64,000 nucleotides of DNA from Dechloromonas sp. ZY10 (GCF_041378895.1 NZ_CP144212.1:1907501-1971500); one strand, 5' to 3'. Counted from the stretch's first letter, positions 48,943-57,926 are shown. Translations and numbers: made by a program. The notes: a model not told the origin generated them from the sequence alone.

Positions 48943-50009
48943 CCCCCAATACCGAAAACCTCAACGTGGCTGCCTTCGATGCCATGCCGACCCCGGCCGA
49001 GATTCATGCCCGGCTGCCGATTTCCGAGTCGGCGACGCAAGTCGTCACCGCTGGCCGCGAAGCGCTGCGCAACATCCTCGACCGCAAGGATCACCGCCTC
49101 TTCGTCGTGGTTGGCCCCTGCTCGATCCACGACCCGGTCGCCGGCCTCGACTACGCCCGCCGCCTCAAGGCGCTTGCCGACGAAGTCTCCGACACCCTGG
49201 TACTGGTGATGCGCGTCTATTTCGAAAAGCCGCGCACCACCGTCGGCTGGAAGGGCTACATCAACGATCCGTTCATGGACGACTCCTTCCAGGTCAATGT
49301 CGGCATGGAAAAGGCCCGCGAATTCCTGCTCGCAGTCAACGAACTCGGCCTGCCCGCCGGTACCGAAGCGCTCGACCCGATTTCACCGCAGTACTACGGC
49401 GACCTGATCGCGTGGACCGCGATCGGCGCCCGCACCACCGAATCGCAGACCCACCGCGAAATGTCGTCCGGCCTGTCCACCCCGGTCGGTTTCAAGAACG
49501 CGACTAACGGCGACCTCACCGTCGCGGTCAATGCGATTCTGTCCGCCTCGCGTCCGCACTCTTTCCTCGGCATCAACAGCGACGGCCGCGTCGCCATCGT
49601 CCGCACCACCGGCAACGCCTACGGCCATGTCGTGCTGCGCGGCGGTGACGGCAAGCCCAACTACGACACGGTCTCGGTCACCGTCGCCGAGCAGGCGATT
49701 GCCAAGGGCAAGCTGCCGGCCAACATCGTCGTCGATTGCTCGCACGCCAACAGCTCCAAGAAGCCGGAACTGCAGCCGCTGGTGATGAACGACGTGGTCA
49801 ATCAGATCCGCAACGGCAACAAATCGCTGGTCGGGGTGATGATCGAATCCAACATTGAAGCCGGCAACCAGCCGATCCCGGCCGACCTCAGCCAGCTCAA
49901 GTACGGCTGCTCGGTCACCGACGGCTGCGTCGACTGGGACGCCACCGAAAAAATGATCCGCGACGCCGCCGTAATGCTGCGCGACGTGCTGCCGGGCCGG
50001 CTGGATTGA
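48939..50009 (+). CDS. aroG: 3-deoxy-7-phosphoheptulonate synthase (DAHP synthase, class I)
   Basis: 356 residues. It condenses PEP and erythrose 4-phosphate, the entry to the shikimate pathway that also feeds pheA, tyrA and aroA in this window. VVVGPCSIHDP contains the metal-binding Cys, MRVYFEKPRTTVGWKG and GTEALDPISPQY bind substrate, and DCSHANSSKKP and the final CSVTDGCVDW are conserved. The AroF/G/H isoform and its inhibitor cannot be told from what I can see. The ATG overlaps the mfd stop. Confidence 0.95.
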   Translation: MTPNTENLNVAAFDAMPTPAEIHARLPISESATQVVTAGREALRNILDRKDHRLFVVVGPCSIHDPVAGLDYARRLKALADEVSDTLVLVMRVYFEKPRTTVGWKGYINDPFMDDSFQVNVGMEKAREFLLAVNELGLPAGTEALDPISPQYYGDLIAWTAIGARTTESQTHREMSSGLSTPVGFKNATNGDLTVAVNAILSASRPHSFLGINSDGRVAIVRTTGNAYGHVVLRGGDGKPNYDTVSVTVAEQAIAKGKLPANIVVDCSHANSSKKPELQPLVMNDVVNQIRNGNKSLVGVMIESNIEAGNQPIPADLSQLKYGCSVTDGCVDWDATEKMIRDAAVMLRDVLPGRLD

Positions 50010-50014
50010 GTCAC

Positions 50015-50572
50015 ATGCCCATCGCTCCTTACCTGGATACCGCGCCCAGCCTGGATACCGGCGTTTATCTGCACGCCAGCGCCCAGGTCATCGGCGACGT
50101 GCAGATCGGTGCCGACAGTTCGGTCTGGTGCAACGCGGTGATCCGCGGCGACGTCAATCGGATCCGGATCGGTCTTGGCAGCAATATCCAGGACTTGAGC
50201 ATGGTCCATGTGACACACCGCAGCCCCGGCAAACCGGAAGGCTCGCCGACCGTGATCGGCGATCACGTGACCGTCGGTCACGGCGTCATCCTGCACGGTT
50301 GCGAGATCGGTGACGAATGCCTGATCGGCATGGGCAGCATCGTGATGGACGACGCGGTGATCGAACCCCGGGTCATCGTCGGGGCCGGCAGTCTGGTGCC
50401 GGCCGGCAAGCGGCTGAGCAGCGGCTACCTGTATGTCGGTCGTCCCGCAGTCCAGGTCCGCCCCTTGACGGCGGAAGAAACCGCCTTCCTGCGCTACTCG
50501 GCGGAACACTACATCCGGGTCAAGAACAACCACGTCGAAACGGCTCAGGCAGCCACTTCGAGCGATCGCTGA
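50015..50572 (+). CDS. Gamma-carbonic anhydrase-like hexapeptide protein
   Basis: 185 residues, a left-handed beta-helix made of hexapeptide repeats (DVQIGADSSVWCNAVIRGDVNRIRIG). The three zinc His candidates lie in MVHVTHRS and GHGVILHGCEIG. Members include CaiE/YrdA-like proteins, and many lack proven carbonic anhydrase activity. The ATG at 50015 is preferred over a TTG at 50006 that overlaps the aroG stop. It sits between aroG and serB and is probably co-transcribed with them. Confidence 0.88.
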   Translation: MPIAPYLDTAPSLDTGVYLHASAQVIGDVQIGADSSVWCNAVIRGDVNRIRIGLGSNIQDLSMVHVTHRSPGKPEGSPTVIGDHVTVGHGVILHGCEIGDECLIGMGSIVMDDAVIEPRVIVGAGSLVPAGKRLSSGYLYVGRPAVQVRPLTAEETAFLRYSAEHYIRVKNNHVETAQAATSSDR

Positions 50573-50577
50573 ACACC

Positions 50578-51417
50578 ATGAATCTGATCATCCAGGGCGG
50601 CGCCCTGCCCACCTTTCTCCTTGACCGCATTTTTGCCGCTACCGGCGCGTCGACCGTGGAGCCACGTCCGCCGCAGGTCGTCCGCCTGCTCGGCGCGACG
50701 CGCACGCCGGCCTTTGATGAGCTGATCCCGCTGATCGAGGCCGAAAAGCTCGACTGGGCCTTCGTCCCGGCCGGCAGGAAGCTGTCCGATTTCGGGCTGA
50801 TCTGCTTCGACATGGATTCGACGCTGATCACCATCGAGTGCATCGACGAGCTGGCCGATTTTGCCGGCAAGAAGGCCGAGGTTTCGGAAGTCACCGAAGC
50901 CGCGATGCGCGGCGAGATCGACTACCGCGAAAGCCTGCGCCGCCGCCTGGCACTGATGGCCGGACTCGATGCCCGCGTGCTCGCCCGTGTCTATGGCGAA
51001 CGCCTGCTGCTCTCCGACGGTGCCCGCGAGCTGCTCGAAGCCTGCCAGAATGCCGGCCTGCGCACCGCGATCCTGTCCGGCGGCTTCACCTACTTCACCG
51101 AGCGCCTGCGCATCGAGCTCGGTCTCGATTTCGCCACCTCAAACGAACTCGAAATCGTCGGCGGCAAGCTCAGTGGCCGCGTCGTCGGCGACATCGTCGA
51201 CGCCAGCGCCAAGGCCCACCACCTGCTGCGTCTGCGCGACGAACTCGGTCTTTCCAAAGATCAGGTGATTGCCTGCGGCGACGGTGCCAACGACCTGCTG
51301 ATGATGGCCGAAGCCGGCCTTTCCGTCGCCTTCCACGCCAAGCCGGCAACCCGCGCCAAGGCCGACGTGGCGCTCAACTTTGGCGGCCTCGACGGGCTGC
51401 TCAATCTGTTCGACTAA
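50578..51417 (+). CDS. serB: Phosphoserine phosphatase
   Basis: 279 residues. It ends serine synthesis by removing phosphate from phosphoserine, complementing SerC at 17016. HAD motif I is CFDMDSTLITIECID, motif II is ILSGGFTYF, and motif IV is CGDGANDLLMMAEA. An N-terminal domain of about 75 residues precedes the catalytic part. The start lies 5 bp after the carbonic anhydrase stop. A half copy of the window's palindrome (TCGACCGTGGA, 50650) falls in its N-terminal region. Confidence 0.93.
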   Translation: MNLIIQGGALPTFLLDRIFAATGASTVEPRPPQVVRLLGATRTPAFDELIPLIEAEKLDWAFVPAGRKLSDFGLICFDMDSTLITIECIDELADFAGKKAEVSEVTEAAMRGEIDYRESLRRRLALMAGLDARVLARVYGERLLLSDGARELLEACQNAGLRTAILSGGFTYFTERLRIELGLDFATSNELEIVGGKLSGRVVGDIVDASAKAHHLLRLRDELGLSKDQVIACGDGANDLLMMAEAGLSVAFHAKPATRAKADVALNFGGLDGLLNLFD

Positions 51418-51504
51418 AACCAGGGTGGCTGCGCCACGGGCCCGCTGAACTGCCGCTGAACCGCCACCCATGGCGGCAGATCCGCCCCAGCCAGCGCCGC
51501 TGGT

Positions 51505-52560
51505 TTAGCGATCAGCCAGAATCCGGGCAATCCGTTCGGCAGTTTCCGGATGCGAAGCCAGCCCGCCCCAGCCTGTCTGGCGATCACTGGCCGCTTCCTC
51601 TGCAGCCTCCCCGGCGGCGGCCGCATGCGCCGCCTCCAAGCGCTGGAGCATCCCGGCCAGCAGTTGCGGCGGCTGGCCGAGAGCGCGCAGCCGGGCCACC
51701 GCATAGGCATCGGCCTCGCGTTCAAAATCGCGTGAATAGCCGGCTTCGAGTAGCGCGGCAGCAAGCCCGGAAACCAGCGAGGACAAGTCGCCCAGGTAAG
51801 CTCCGGCAATAAAACCGACCAGCGAAGACTGGATCAACTGGCGCAGCCCGTGCCGTGCCGCGACATGGCCTAGTTCGTGCGCGACCACCGCCAGCACCTG
51901 CTCGTCACCCTCGGCCAGTTCGACCAGCGCATCGAACAGCACAATTTCGCCATTGGGCAGCGCCAGTGCATTCGGCCCCAGCGCCGAAGCCCGGAACTGC
52001 AGCTGCCAGGCCGGCCCTCCGGCCGCCGGTGGGAACCACTGCTGCGCCTTGGCACGCAAGGCCGCCTGCCGTGCCTCCGGCAAACGGCTGGGTCGCGTCA
52101 TGCCCCGATCCAGGAAAGCCAGCGTCTGCTGCGCCAGATGCTCGCTGACCGCTGCCGGCGCGGCCGCCGCCAGCCCCCGGCTGAGTGCCGGCAAGCCCCA
52201 TTGATAGGCGACCAGCACCAGCAGCACGGTCGCCGCCAGCGCCGCGCCGACGCCCCGCCAACTCTGCTGCCAGCGCGTTACCGCCGCCTCGCGCCGGCCC
52301 AGCAAGCGCAGCCCGCGTGCCAGGGCCGCGACGTCGCTGACCTCGAAGCTCTGGCCGTCGGCCAGCGTCAGGCTGCGCGGCGTGGCGCCGAGCACCTCGG
52401 AGACACTGAATTCGCCGGCCGGCAAACGCCATTCGCCGGCTTCGCTCTCGACCACCACCCCGGTCGCCGAAAAGCGCAGACAGACACGGTGCGCCCGCGC
52501 GCTCCGGCCGTCGAAATGACGGGCACTGACGGTAACCGTGGAGGCCTCAGAGGCTGACAT
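51505..52560 (-). CDS. Membrane-anchored M48 metallopeptidase
   Basis: 351 residues. An N-terminal beta-rich cytoplasmic part (about 1-85) is followed by one membrane helix (about 106-126, ALAATVLLVLVAYQWGL) and a peptidase domain with VVAHELGHVAARHG (HExxH zinc site, about 232-240) and the third ligand in YSRDFEREADAYA. The C-terminal ASHPETAERI is typical of M48C proteases. It overlaps the upstream J-like/DUF898 gene by 14 bp, so the two proteins likely work together at the inner membrane, perhaps in quality control. Confidence 0.86.
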   Translation of the reverse strand: MSASEASTVTVSARHFDGRSARAHRVCLRFSATGVVVESEAGEWRLPAGEFSVSEVLGATPRSLTLADGQSFEVSDVAALARGLRLLGRREAAVTRWQQSWRGVGAALAATVLLVLVAYQWGLPALSRGLAAAAPAAVSEHLAQQTLAFLDRGMTRPSRLPEARQAALRAKAQQWFPPAAGGPAWQLQFRASALGPNALALPNGEIVLFDALVELAEGDEQVLAVVAHELGHVAARHGLRQLIQSSLVGFIAGAYLGDLSSLVSGLAAALLEAGYSRDFEREADAYAVARLRALGQPPQLLAGMLQRLEAAHAAAAGEAAEEAASDRQTGWGGLASHPETAERIARILADR

Positions 52561-53833
52561 CGAGATCAAACAGTTCTGCCGCCTCGTCGCCCAAGGCGGC
52601 GACCCGGGCCTGTTCGCCGGCGACAAAGTCGTCCAGCGAACCGTTCACGGCGAGCGCGAAATGCTCGGCACGGAACCGCGCCATGCGCACCCGCGCCCAG
52701 GGAATCGCCAGCCCCAGGGTGGCGACGATCAGCAGCCAGTTGCCGACCACGACCGCAAGATAGCCAGCGACCGGCAGGTCGCATTGCAGGCGATGTTCGC
52801 CCAGGCGGCTGGCGCTCCACACTGCATTGGCGGTTCGCGCTGGCACATAAGCCAGGACAAACAGATAAAGCGCCAGCGGCAACAGGGCGAACAAGCTGCT
52901 GAACGCCACCTTGCCCGCCACGCCGGCAGCCAGCAGCGGCGCGGCAAAGAGCAGCAGCGCAAACAGCGCAGCTACGGTCAACAGGCCCGGCGTGACAAAA
53001 ATCCGGTAGATCACCCCGATCCCGACCGCGCAGGAAAATGGCGTCGTGCCGTAACGTAGATGATCGATGACAAAAGTACGCAGACGACGGTAGAAGAGCG
53101 GGAAAGCCAGCCCGAGGGTGACCAGGGAGAGCAGGCCATAGCCGAGAAAAACCCGGCAAGCCTCACCGTAGGAGGCGGCAAAACCGAAGCGCAGGCCACG
53201 GTAGCTGGTATTGAAGGCGCGGAAGCGGAAGGCACGGATCGCCAGCCAGGGCAGCGCCAGAGCGAAGCCGCAGATCGCCACGCCGTAGGCCAGCGGCCCC
53301 ATCGACTGAGCCAGCGACAAGCCCATCAGTGCTGCCAGTGCAATGCCACGCCCCTTGAGGATGGCCCAGGGTTGGCCGTGATAGGCAAAGGCGGCACCGG
53401 CCAGTTGCAGGTTACGGTGGAAATACTGCTCGCGGCGGACCTTGGCCCAGGCCGAGTAAAACCCGAGGGTGATGATGCTGAGCAGCAGATTGACGATCCA
53501 GATGCGGAAATACTCGCTGCCCCTGCCGCTGAAATGCAGGCGTTCCCAACCTGCCGGAACTCCCGGAATGGCGGCCGGCTGCTCGGGTTCCGGCGCCAAG
53601 CGGGAGGCGGCCGGGAACAGCCAGGCATCGTAGGCCGCCCGCCGTCCGCCGTCGGACAGGGTGGCAAAGGCCTGCCGCAATTGCACCAGGCGTTCGCCGT
53701 CATCCGGATGCGGCGCAGTCAGCCGTTTGCGGAAGACTTCAAGCCGGGAAAAATAGGCAACCCGGATCGCCTCGGCATCGGCCTCAGGGGAAATTCCGAG
53801 TATTTCGTAGTGATTGAGTGCGGCAGCCGACAT
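52547..53833 (-). CDS. DUF898 (YjgN-like) membrane protein with an N-terminal J-domain-like region
   Basis: 428 residues. Residues 1-75 resemble a J domain: NHYEILGISPEADAEAIRVAY (helices I-II), PHPDD, then LVQLRQAFATLSDGGRRAAYD (helix III). The HPD lies about seven residues further from helix II than usual, so its function is open. From residue 90, FSGRGSEYFRIWIVNLLLSI, then TLGFYSAWAKVRREQYF and TLGLAIPWARVRMARF, are the repeated TLG...R-V-R pattern of DUF898. There are about eight membrane helices. DUF898 proteins commonly neighbour M48 peptidases, as here. The ATG at 53833 is preferred to a GTG two codons upstream. Confidence 0.8.
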   Translation of the reverse strand: MSAAALNHYEILGISPEADAEAIRVAYFSRLEVFRKRLTAPHPDDGERLVQLRQAFATLSDGGRRAAYDAWLFPAASRLAPEPEQPAAIPGVPAGWERLHFSGRGSEYFRIWIVNLLLSIITLGFYSAWAKVRREQYFHRNLQLAGAAFAYHGQPWAILKGRGIALAALMGLSLAQSMGPLAYGVAICGFALALPWLAIRAFRFRAFNTSYRGLRFGFAASYGEACRVFLGYGLLSLVTLGLAFPLFYRRLRTFVIDHLRYGTTPFSCAVGIGVIYRIFVTPGLLTVAALFALLLFAAPLLAAGVAGKVAFSSLFALLPLALYLFVLAYVPARTANAVWSASRLGEHRLQCDLPVAGYLAVVVGNWLLIVATLGLAIPWARVRMARFRAEHFALAVNGSLDDFVAGEQARVAALGDEAAELFDLDVSL

Positions 53834-53926
53834 CGGCACAAATCCGGTTAATGACAGCCGCGTATTCTAAAGCCGAATCGGCAACCGCCCAAGCGGCAGC
53901 GAGAAAAAACAGGGGTTTTGCGGCAA

Positions 53927-54373
53927 TCAAGCGACCAGCCCCTGCGCCAGCCAGCGCCGGATACTAGCCGTGTCCATCGCCCCGGCCTGACGCCGCACTT
54001 CGCGCCCATCGACGAAGAGGATCAGGGTGGGAATGCTGCGGATCCCGAAACGCTGACCCAGCGTGGTTTCGTTCTGGGTGTTGATCTTGGCGAAGCGCAC
54101 CGCCGGTTCGGCGGCCGCCGCCTGGGCAAAGGCCGGCCCCATCATCTGGCAGGGACCGCACCAGGGCGCCCAGAAATCGACCAGGACCGGAATCTGGTTG
54201 CGCGAAATATGCCGTTCTGCATTGTCGACCGTGAGATTGAGCACCTGGCCGTCAAGTAGCGGCCGATGACACTGACCGCAGTTCGGGGAATCGGCCAGCC
54301 GTTCGGCCGGAAGGCGGTTGATGGCGTTGCAGTGCGGGCAGACCAGATGCAATGAGGAAGGGGCGGCGGACAT
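53927..54373 (-). CDS. trxC: Thioredoxin 2 with N-terminal zinc ribbon
   Basis: 148 residues. An N-terminal zinc finger (CPHCNAIN ... CGQCHRPLL, residues 12-40) is followed by a thioredoxin fold with the redox motif WAPWCGPCQMM. TrxC reduces disulfides in the cytoplasm, and its zinc site responds to oxidation. It lies 51 bp after zur on the same strand. Co-transcription with zur would place this zinc-binding protein under zinc control, which is only an inference. Confidence 0.93.
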   Translation of the reverse strand: MSAAPSSLHLVCPHCNAINRLPAERLADSPNCGQCHRPLLDGQVLNLTVDNAERHISRNQIPVLVDFWAPWCGPCQMMGPAFAQAAAAEPAVRFAKINTQNETTLGQRFGIRSIPTLILFVDGREVRRQAGAMDTASIRRWLAQGLVA

Positions 54374-54424
54374 GGCGACTCCAGAGAATCAGAAAACGCT
54401 CATATTGCGTCGATTCCCGCCTTT

Positions 54425-54907
54425 TCAAGCCCTGCCGAGGCAGGCGGGACATACTGCGCTCAACTCGACCTCCGGGCTATCCAGCCGGTAGCCGGCCTGC
54501 GCCAGGGTTTGCAGCAAGGACTGCAGGGCGGCCTCGGCGGCCAGTTCGCTGATGCCGCCGCAACGCGGGCACAGCAGGAACAAGCCGGGCAAGCGGTGCG
54601 AATCGTGGCGACAAACGACAAAGGTATTGCTGCGTCCGATCTTGTGCGCCAGCCCCTGTTCGATCAGGAAATCGAGCGCCCGATACACGGTTGGCGGCGT
54701 AGCGTTCGGCCGCTGCTGTCGAACCAGAGCCAGCAGATCGTAAGCCTTGAGGCCGGCCGGATGGCGATATAGCCACTCCAGCACCTCACGGCGGATGGGC
54801 GTCAGGCTCGCCTGCTGCTCGCGACAACGTTGCTCAATCCCGGCCAGATAGGCGGGCCAGTCTGCCTCGGCGGTCGTTGCTGCAGGCATGGCGGAGGATA
54901 AATCCAT
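54425..54907 (-). CDS. zur: Zinc uptake regulator (Fur family)
   Basis: 160 residues. The winged helix (LTPIRREVLEWLYRHPAGLKAYDLL; TVYRALDFLIEQGLAHKI) is Fur-like. The C-terminal pairs CPRCGG and CPACLG form the structural zinc site, and VCRHDSHRLP carries regulatory-site His and Cys residues. CRH and the neighbourhood fit Zur rather than Fur. The ATG at 54907 is preferred over a TTG at 54928, which would lie inside the operator palindrome. That palindrome is 20 bp upstream, so it should repress itself and the divergent operon when zinc is plentiful. Confidence 0.9.
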   Translation of the reverse strand: MDLSSAMPAATTAEADWPAYLAGIEQRCREQQASLTPIRREVLEWLYRHPAGLKAYDLLALVRQQRPNATPPTVYRALDFLIEQGLAHKIGRSNTFVVCRHDSHRLPGLFLLCPRCGGISELAAEAALQSLLQTLAQAGYRLDSPEVELSAVCPACLGRA

Positions 54908-54926
54908 AGCGGTACGCTTCCCTGTC

Positions 54927-54954
54927 AAAATGCAATGTTATAACATTGCATTTT
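54927..54954. promoter_or_regulatory. Zur box: 28-bp perfect palindrome between zur and the COG0523 gene
   Basis: The core is TGCAATGTTATAACATTGCA (54931-54950), and the symmetry continues four bases each side (AAAA/TTTT). The ATGTTATAACAT centre matches the known Zur operator type of proteobacteria. It lies 20 bp before the zur ATG and 73 bp before the divergent GTPase gene. Confidence 0.9.
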
Positions 54955-55027
54955 TTAATCTCTCAAGAGCGCCGATGGTACTGCAATTCAGCCGACCGTC
55001 GTCCGTTCGAACTCAGCCCCGATACTG

Positions 55028-56119
55028 ATGCCAGACGCCGATCGCCGTATTCCCGTCACCCTGCTCACCGGTTTTCTCGGTGCCGGCAAGACGACCCTGC
55101 TCAACCACCTGCTGACGCAACCCGAGATGGCCCGTACCGCCGTTCTGATCAACGAATTCGGCAGTGTTGCGGTCGACCACCACCTGGTGCAGAAAATCGA
55201 CGAGGACCTGGTCTTGCTCGACTCCGGCTGCATTTGCTGCACGGTACGCAGCGACCTGACCCGCAGCCTTGGCGAACTGTTCATGAAGAGCCTGCGCCGC
55301 GAGTTGCCGCCGATCAACCGGGTGATCATCGAAACCACCGGCCTGGCCGACCCGGCACCGGTGATCTACACCTTGATGGAAGATTTTTTCATTGCCGAGC
55401 GCTTCCGTACTGATGGCGTCGTCACCGTGGTCGACAGCACCCACGCCCTGAGCCAGCTGGCCAGTCAGCCAGAGCCGGTCAAGCAGGTGGCAATGGCCGA
55501 CCGCCTGCTGCTCAGCAAATGCGACCTCGCCAGCCCGGAGCAGATCGCCGAAGTCAGCCGCACCCTTGCCCGCCTCAACCCGGCAGCAGCACAGATTTAC
55601 CTCCGGCGCGGCGAAGTGGCGCTGGCTTCGCTCAGCGATTGCGGGCTCTACGATCCGGGTAGCAAGACGCCCGACGTCGCCAGCTGGCTGGCCGAAGAGA
55701 AGGTGCGCGAAGAACGGCGCAAAGCCCATGCCCACCACCATCATCACGATGTCGACCGTCACGATGCGCATGTTTATAGCTTTGCCCTGACCTTCTCCGA
55801 ACCGCTGCAGTGGGTGTTCTTTGCCGATACGGTGGCGACACTGCTGGAAACCCTGGGTGACCGCATCCTGCGCATCAAGGGGCTGCTGAACGTCGCCGGT
55901 GACCACAAGCCGCGTGTCATCCAGTGTGTGCAGCATGTGATGTATCCCTACAGCCGGCTCGACGACTGGCCGACCGAGGCCCCGTACAACGACCGCCGGA
56001 GCCGCCTCGTCTTCATCGTCCGCGATGTGCCGCAAGCCATGATCGAACAGGCCTTCGCGATGTTCTGCGGGGTCCGCGACCAGGGGCACCAGTCCGACAG
56101 CGCAGCGGCGGCATGCTGA
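55028..56119 (+). CDS. COG0523 (CobW/ZNG1-like) GTPase, probable zinc metallochaperone
   Basis: 363 residues. P-loop GFLGAGKT (15-22), the metal-binding C68-I-C70-C71 motif, Walker B-like IIETTGLADP and SKCD are in place. A His-rich loop (HAHHHHHDVDRHDAH, about 235-249) precedes the C-terminal CobW domain. Zur-controlled COG0523 proteins are thought to pass zinc to client enzymes in shortage. The Zur box, His loop and following genes support zinc rather than cobalt or iron as the metal. It overlaps the next gene by 7 bp. Confidence 0.9.
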   Translation: MPDADRRIPVTLLTGFLGAGKTTLLNHLLTQPEMARTAVLINEFGSVAVDHHLVQKIDEDLVLLDSGCICCTVRSDLTRSLGELFMKSLRRELPPINRVIIETTGLADPAPVIYTLMEDFFIAERFRTDGVVTVVDSTHALSQLASQPEPVKQVAMADRLLLSKCDLASPEQIAEVSRTLARLNPAAAQIYLRRGEVALASLSDCGLYDPGSKTPDVASWLAEEKVREERRKAHAHHHHHDVDRHDAHVYSFALTFSEPLQWVFFADTVATLLETLGDRILRIKGLLNVAGDHKPRVIQCVQHVMYPYSRLDDWPTEAPYNDRRSRLVFIVRDVPQAMIEQAFAMFCGVRDQGHQSDSAAAAC

Positions 56120-56694
56120 TCCGCAAGCTGTTCAAGTTCGAGAATGCACACATCGTGCGCGGCTGCAGCACCCGGCGCTGTTCGCACTCGCTCCACGGCC
56201 ATTCGTACAAGGTCGAACTGCTGCTTGAGGCAGACGCCTTCGATCACGGTCAGATGGTCTACGACTTCGGCCTGCTCAAGCCGGGGCCGGGTCGGCTGAT
56301 TGATGCCTTCGACCACGCCATCACCCTCTGGTCGGGCGATGACCCGGAGTACATCGCCGCCGGCCAGCGCTTTTCCGAGCGCTGGATCCGCATCCCGGTC
56401 TCACCCAGCGCCGAACAGTTCGCGCGGATCTTCTTCGTCCTGATCGACCGCCTGCTGCAAACGACTGCCATGGACAACGGCGAGGCCGACGTGCGCCTGC
56501 ATTCGGTAATTGTCCATGAAACCGAAACCGGCTACGCGCAGTGCTTCCGCGCAGACGCCGACAATCCCCGCATGGGCCGGATCGCGCTCGCCGACATCGT
56601 ATTTTCCGACGCCATCCGCAACGACTGGCCCGATCCTGAGCTGTTCGACAAGCTCAAACGAGGCGAGCGAATCACCCATACGCTCTGGCAATGA
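56113..56694 (+). CDS. QueD-like 6-carboxytetrahydropterin synthase paralogue (QueD2 type)
   Basis: 193 residues, tunnel-fold (T-fold) PTPS family. Metal His candidates are H13 (ENAHIV) and H28/H30 (LHGHSY), with C18 and C23 before them and DAFDHAITLW and VHETETGYAQC supplying the catalytic His and Glu. The Cys-to-HGH spacing is one residue longer than in E. coli QueD (CGRLHGH). QueD paralogues in Zur operons have been noted in comparative work on COG0523. No other queuosine genes (queC, queE, queF) are near, so its true product is uncertain. Confidence 0.82.
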   Translation: MLIRKLFKFENAHIVRGCSTRRCSHSLHGHSYKVELLLEADAFDHGQMVYDFGLLKPGPGRLIDAFDHAITLWSGDDPEYIAAGQRFSERWIRIPVSPSAEQFARIFFVLIDRLLQTTAMDNGEADVRLHSVIVHETETGYAQCFRADADNPRMGRIALADIVFSDAIRNDWPDPELFDKLKRGERITHTLWQ

Positions 56695-56795
56695 ACCATG
56701 ATTCACCACAATCCACACGCCAGCAGGCAATTCACTGCAGCCGACCAAAGCGCAATCAGCGAAACGCCTACGGAACAAGTTTTGAGTCAGGTCGC

Positions 56796-57926
56796 ATGAA
56801 TCTAGCCACACACCGCCTTGGTAGCATCGACCGGCTGCGCGGCGCAGTCATGGTGCTGATGCTGGTCGATCACGTGCGCGAGTTTTTCTATCTCCATCAG
56901 CAGGTCGCTGATCCGATGAGCATCGCATCAACGCCACCCGAACTGTTTTTCACGCGCCTGAGCAGCCACATCTGCGCGCCGGTTTTCGTCCTGCTGACCG
57001 GTCTGGGGGCCTGGCTTTACGGTAGTAAGCGCAGCATGCAGGCAACGGCAACCTATCTCGCCAAGCGCGGACTGTTACTGATCGCACTGGAATTAACTGT
57101 GGTCGGGTTTGCCTGGTCGTTCAGCTTTGCACCGAAGATGATTTATCTGCAGGTGATCTGGGCGATCGGCCTGGCAATGCTGGCGCTTTCAGCCTTGCTC
57201 TGGCTGCCGCGCACCGCACAGCTTCTGCTCGCGGTTTTGCTCGTTTTCGGCCACAACGCGCTCGATGGCGTGCATTTTGCCAGCGGCGAGGCGGGATTCA
57301 TTCCCTGGGCCATCCTGCATCAGCGCAGCGTCATCGAACTGGGCAGCAGTATCGCGGTACGTACCTCTTACCCCGTCCTGCCGTGGATCGGCATCATTCT
57401 GTTCGGTTACCTGCTCGGGCCGCTGTATGCGCACGAGGCATCGGCGACAACCCGGCAGCGCCGGCTGCGGGGGATGGGCTTGGCGGCCCTGGGGGCCTTC
57501 ATGGTGCTCCGCCTGCTCAACGTTTATGGCGACCAGGCCTGGCAGGTCGGGAGCACGACATTGGCGAGCCTGATGTCCTTTCTCAATATCACCAAGTATC
57601 CGCCATCACTGCATTTCATCCTCCTCACCCTGGGCATCGGCCTGCTCGCTCTGGCCGGCCTGGAGCGCACCCAGCACGGACGCTTGCTGGCTGGAATCGG
57701 ACGTGTGCCGATGTTTTTCTACATTGCCCACCTTTACCTGCTGCACCTCATCTATCTGCTGTTCGCCGCATGCTACGCCCCCAACCAGGGAGAGCGCTTC
57801 GGCTTTTCCCAGGTCTGGATGATCTGGGCTCTGGCCTTGCCTGTCCTCGCCAGCCTTTATCGGCCCTGCCTCTGGTTTGGCCAGCTCAAGCAAGCAGGGC
57901 GGCAGCGCTGGCTGACTTATTTCTGA
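56796..57926 (+). CDS. DUF1624/HGSNAT-like polytopic membrane protein, probable acyltransferase
   Basis: 376 residues with about ten membrane helices. The start GSIDRLRGAVMVLMLVDHVREFF is the conserved RxRGxxMxxMxxDH-type signature of DUF1624, related to the heparan-alpha-glucosaminide N-acetyltransferase domain, with the Asp-His pair thought catalytic. Bacterial members acylate unknown envelope substrates. The ATG at 56796 begins the conserved region. It lies 101 bp after the QueD-like gene and 33 bp before the TonB receptor. A role in zinc starvation is not known to me. Confidence 0.8.
   Translation: MNLATHRLGSIDRLRGAVMVLMLVDHVREFFYLHQQVADPMSIASTPPELFFTRLSSHICAPVFVLLTGLGAWLYGSKRSMQATATYLAKRGLLLIALELTVVGFAWSFSFAPKMIYLQVIWAIGLAMLALSALLWLPRTAQLLLAVLLVFGHNALDGVHFASGEAGFIPWAILHQRSVIELGSSIAVRTSYPVLPWIGIILFGYLLGPLYAHEASATTRQRRLRGMGLAALGAFMVLRLLNVYGDQAWQVGSTTLASLMSFLNITKYPPSLHFILLTLGIGLLALAGLERTQHGRLLAGIGRVPMFFYIAHLYLLHLIYLLFAACYAPNQGERFGFSQVWMIWALALPVLASLYRPCLWFGQLKQAGRQRWLTYF

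Noticed and set aside
51418..51504. Terminator between serB and the M48 gene
   Set aside because: AACCAG and CTGGTT at the two ends could pair, but the loop is over 70 nt and there is no T tract.
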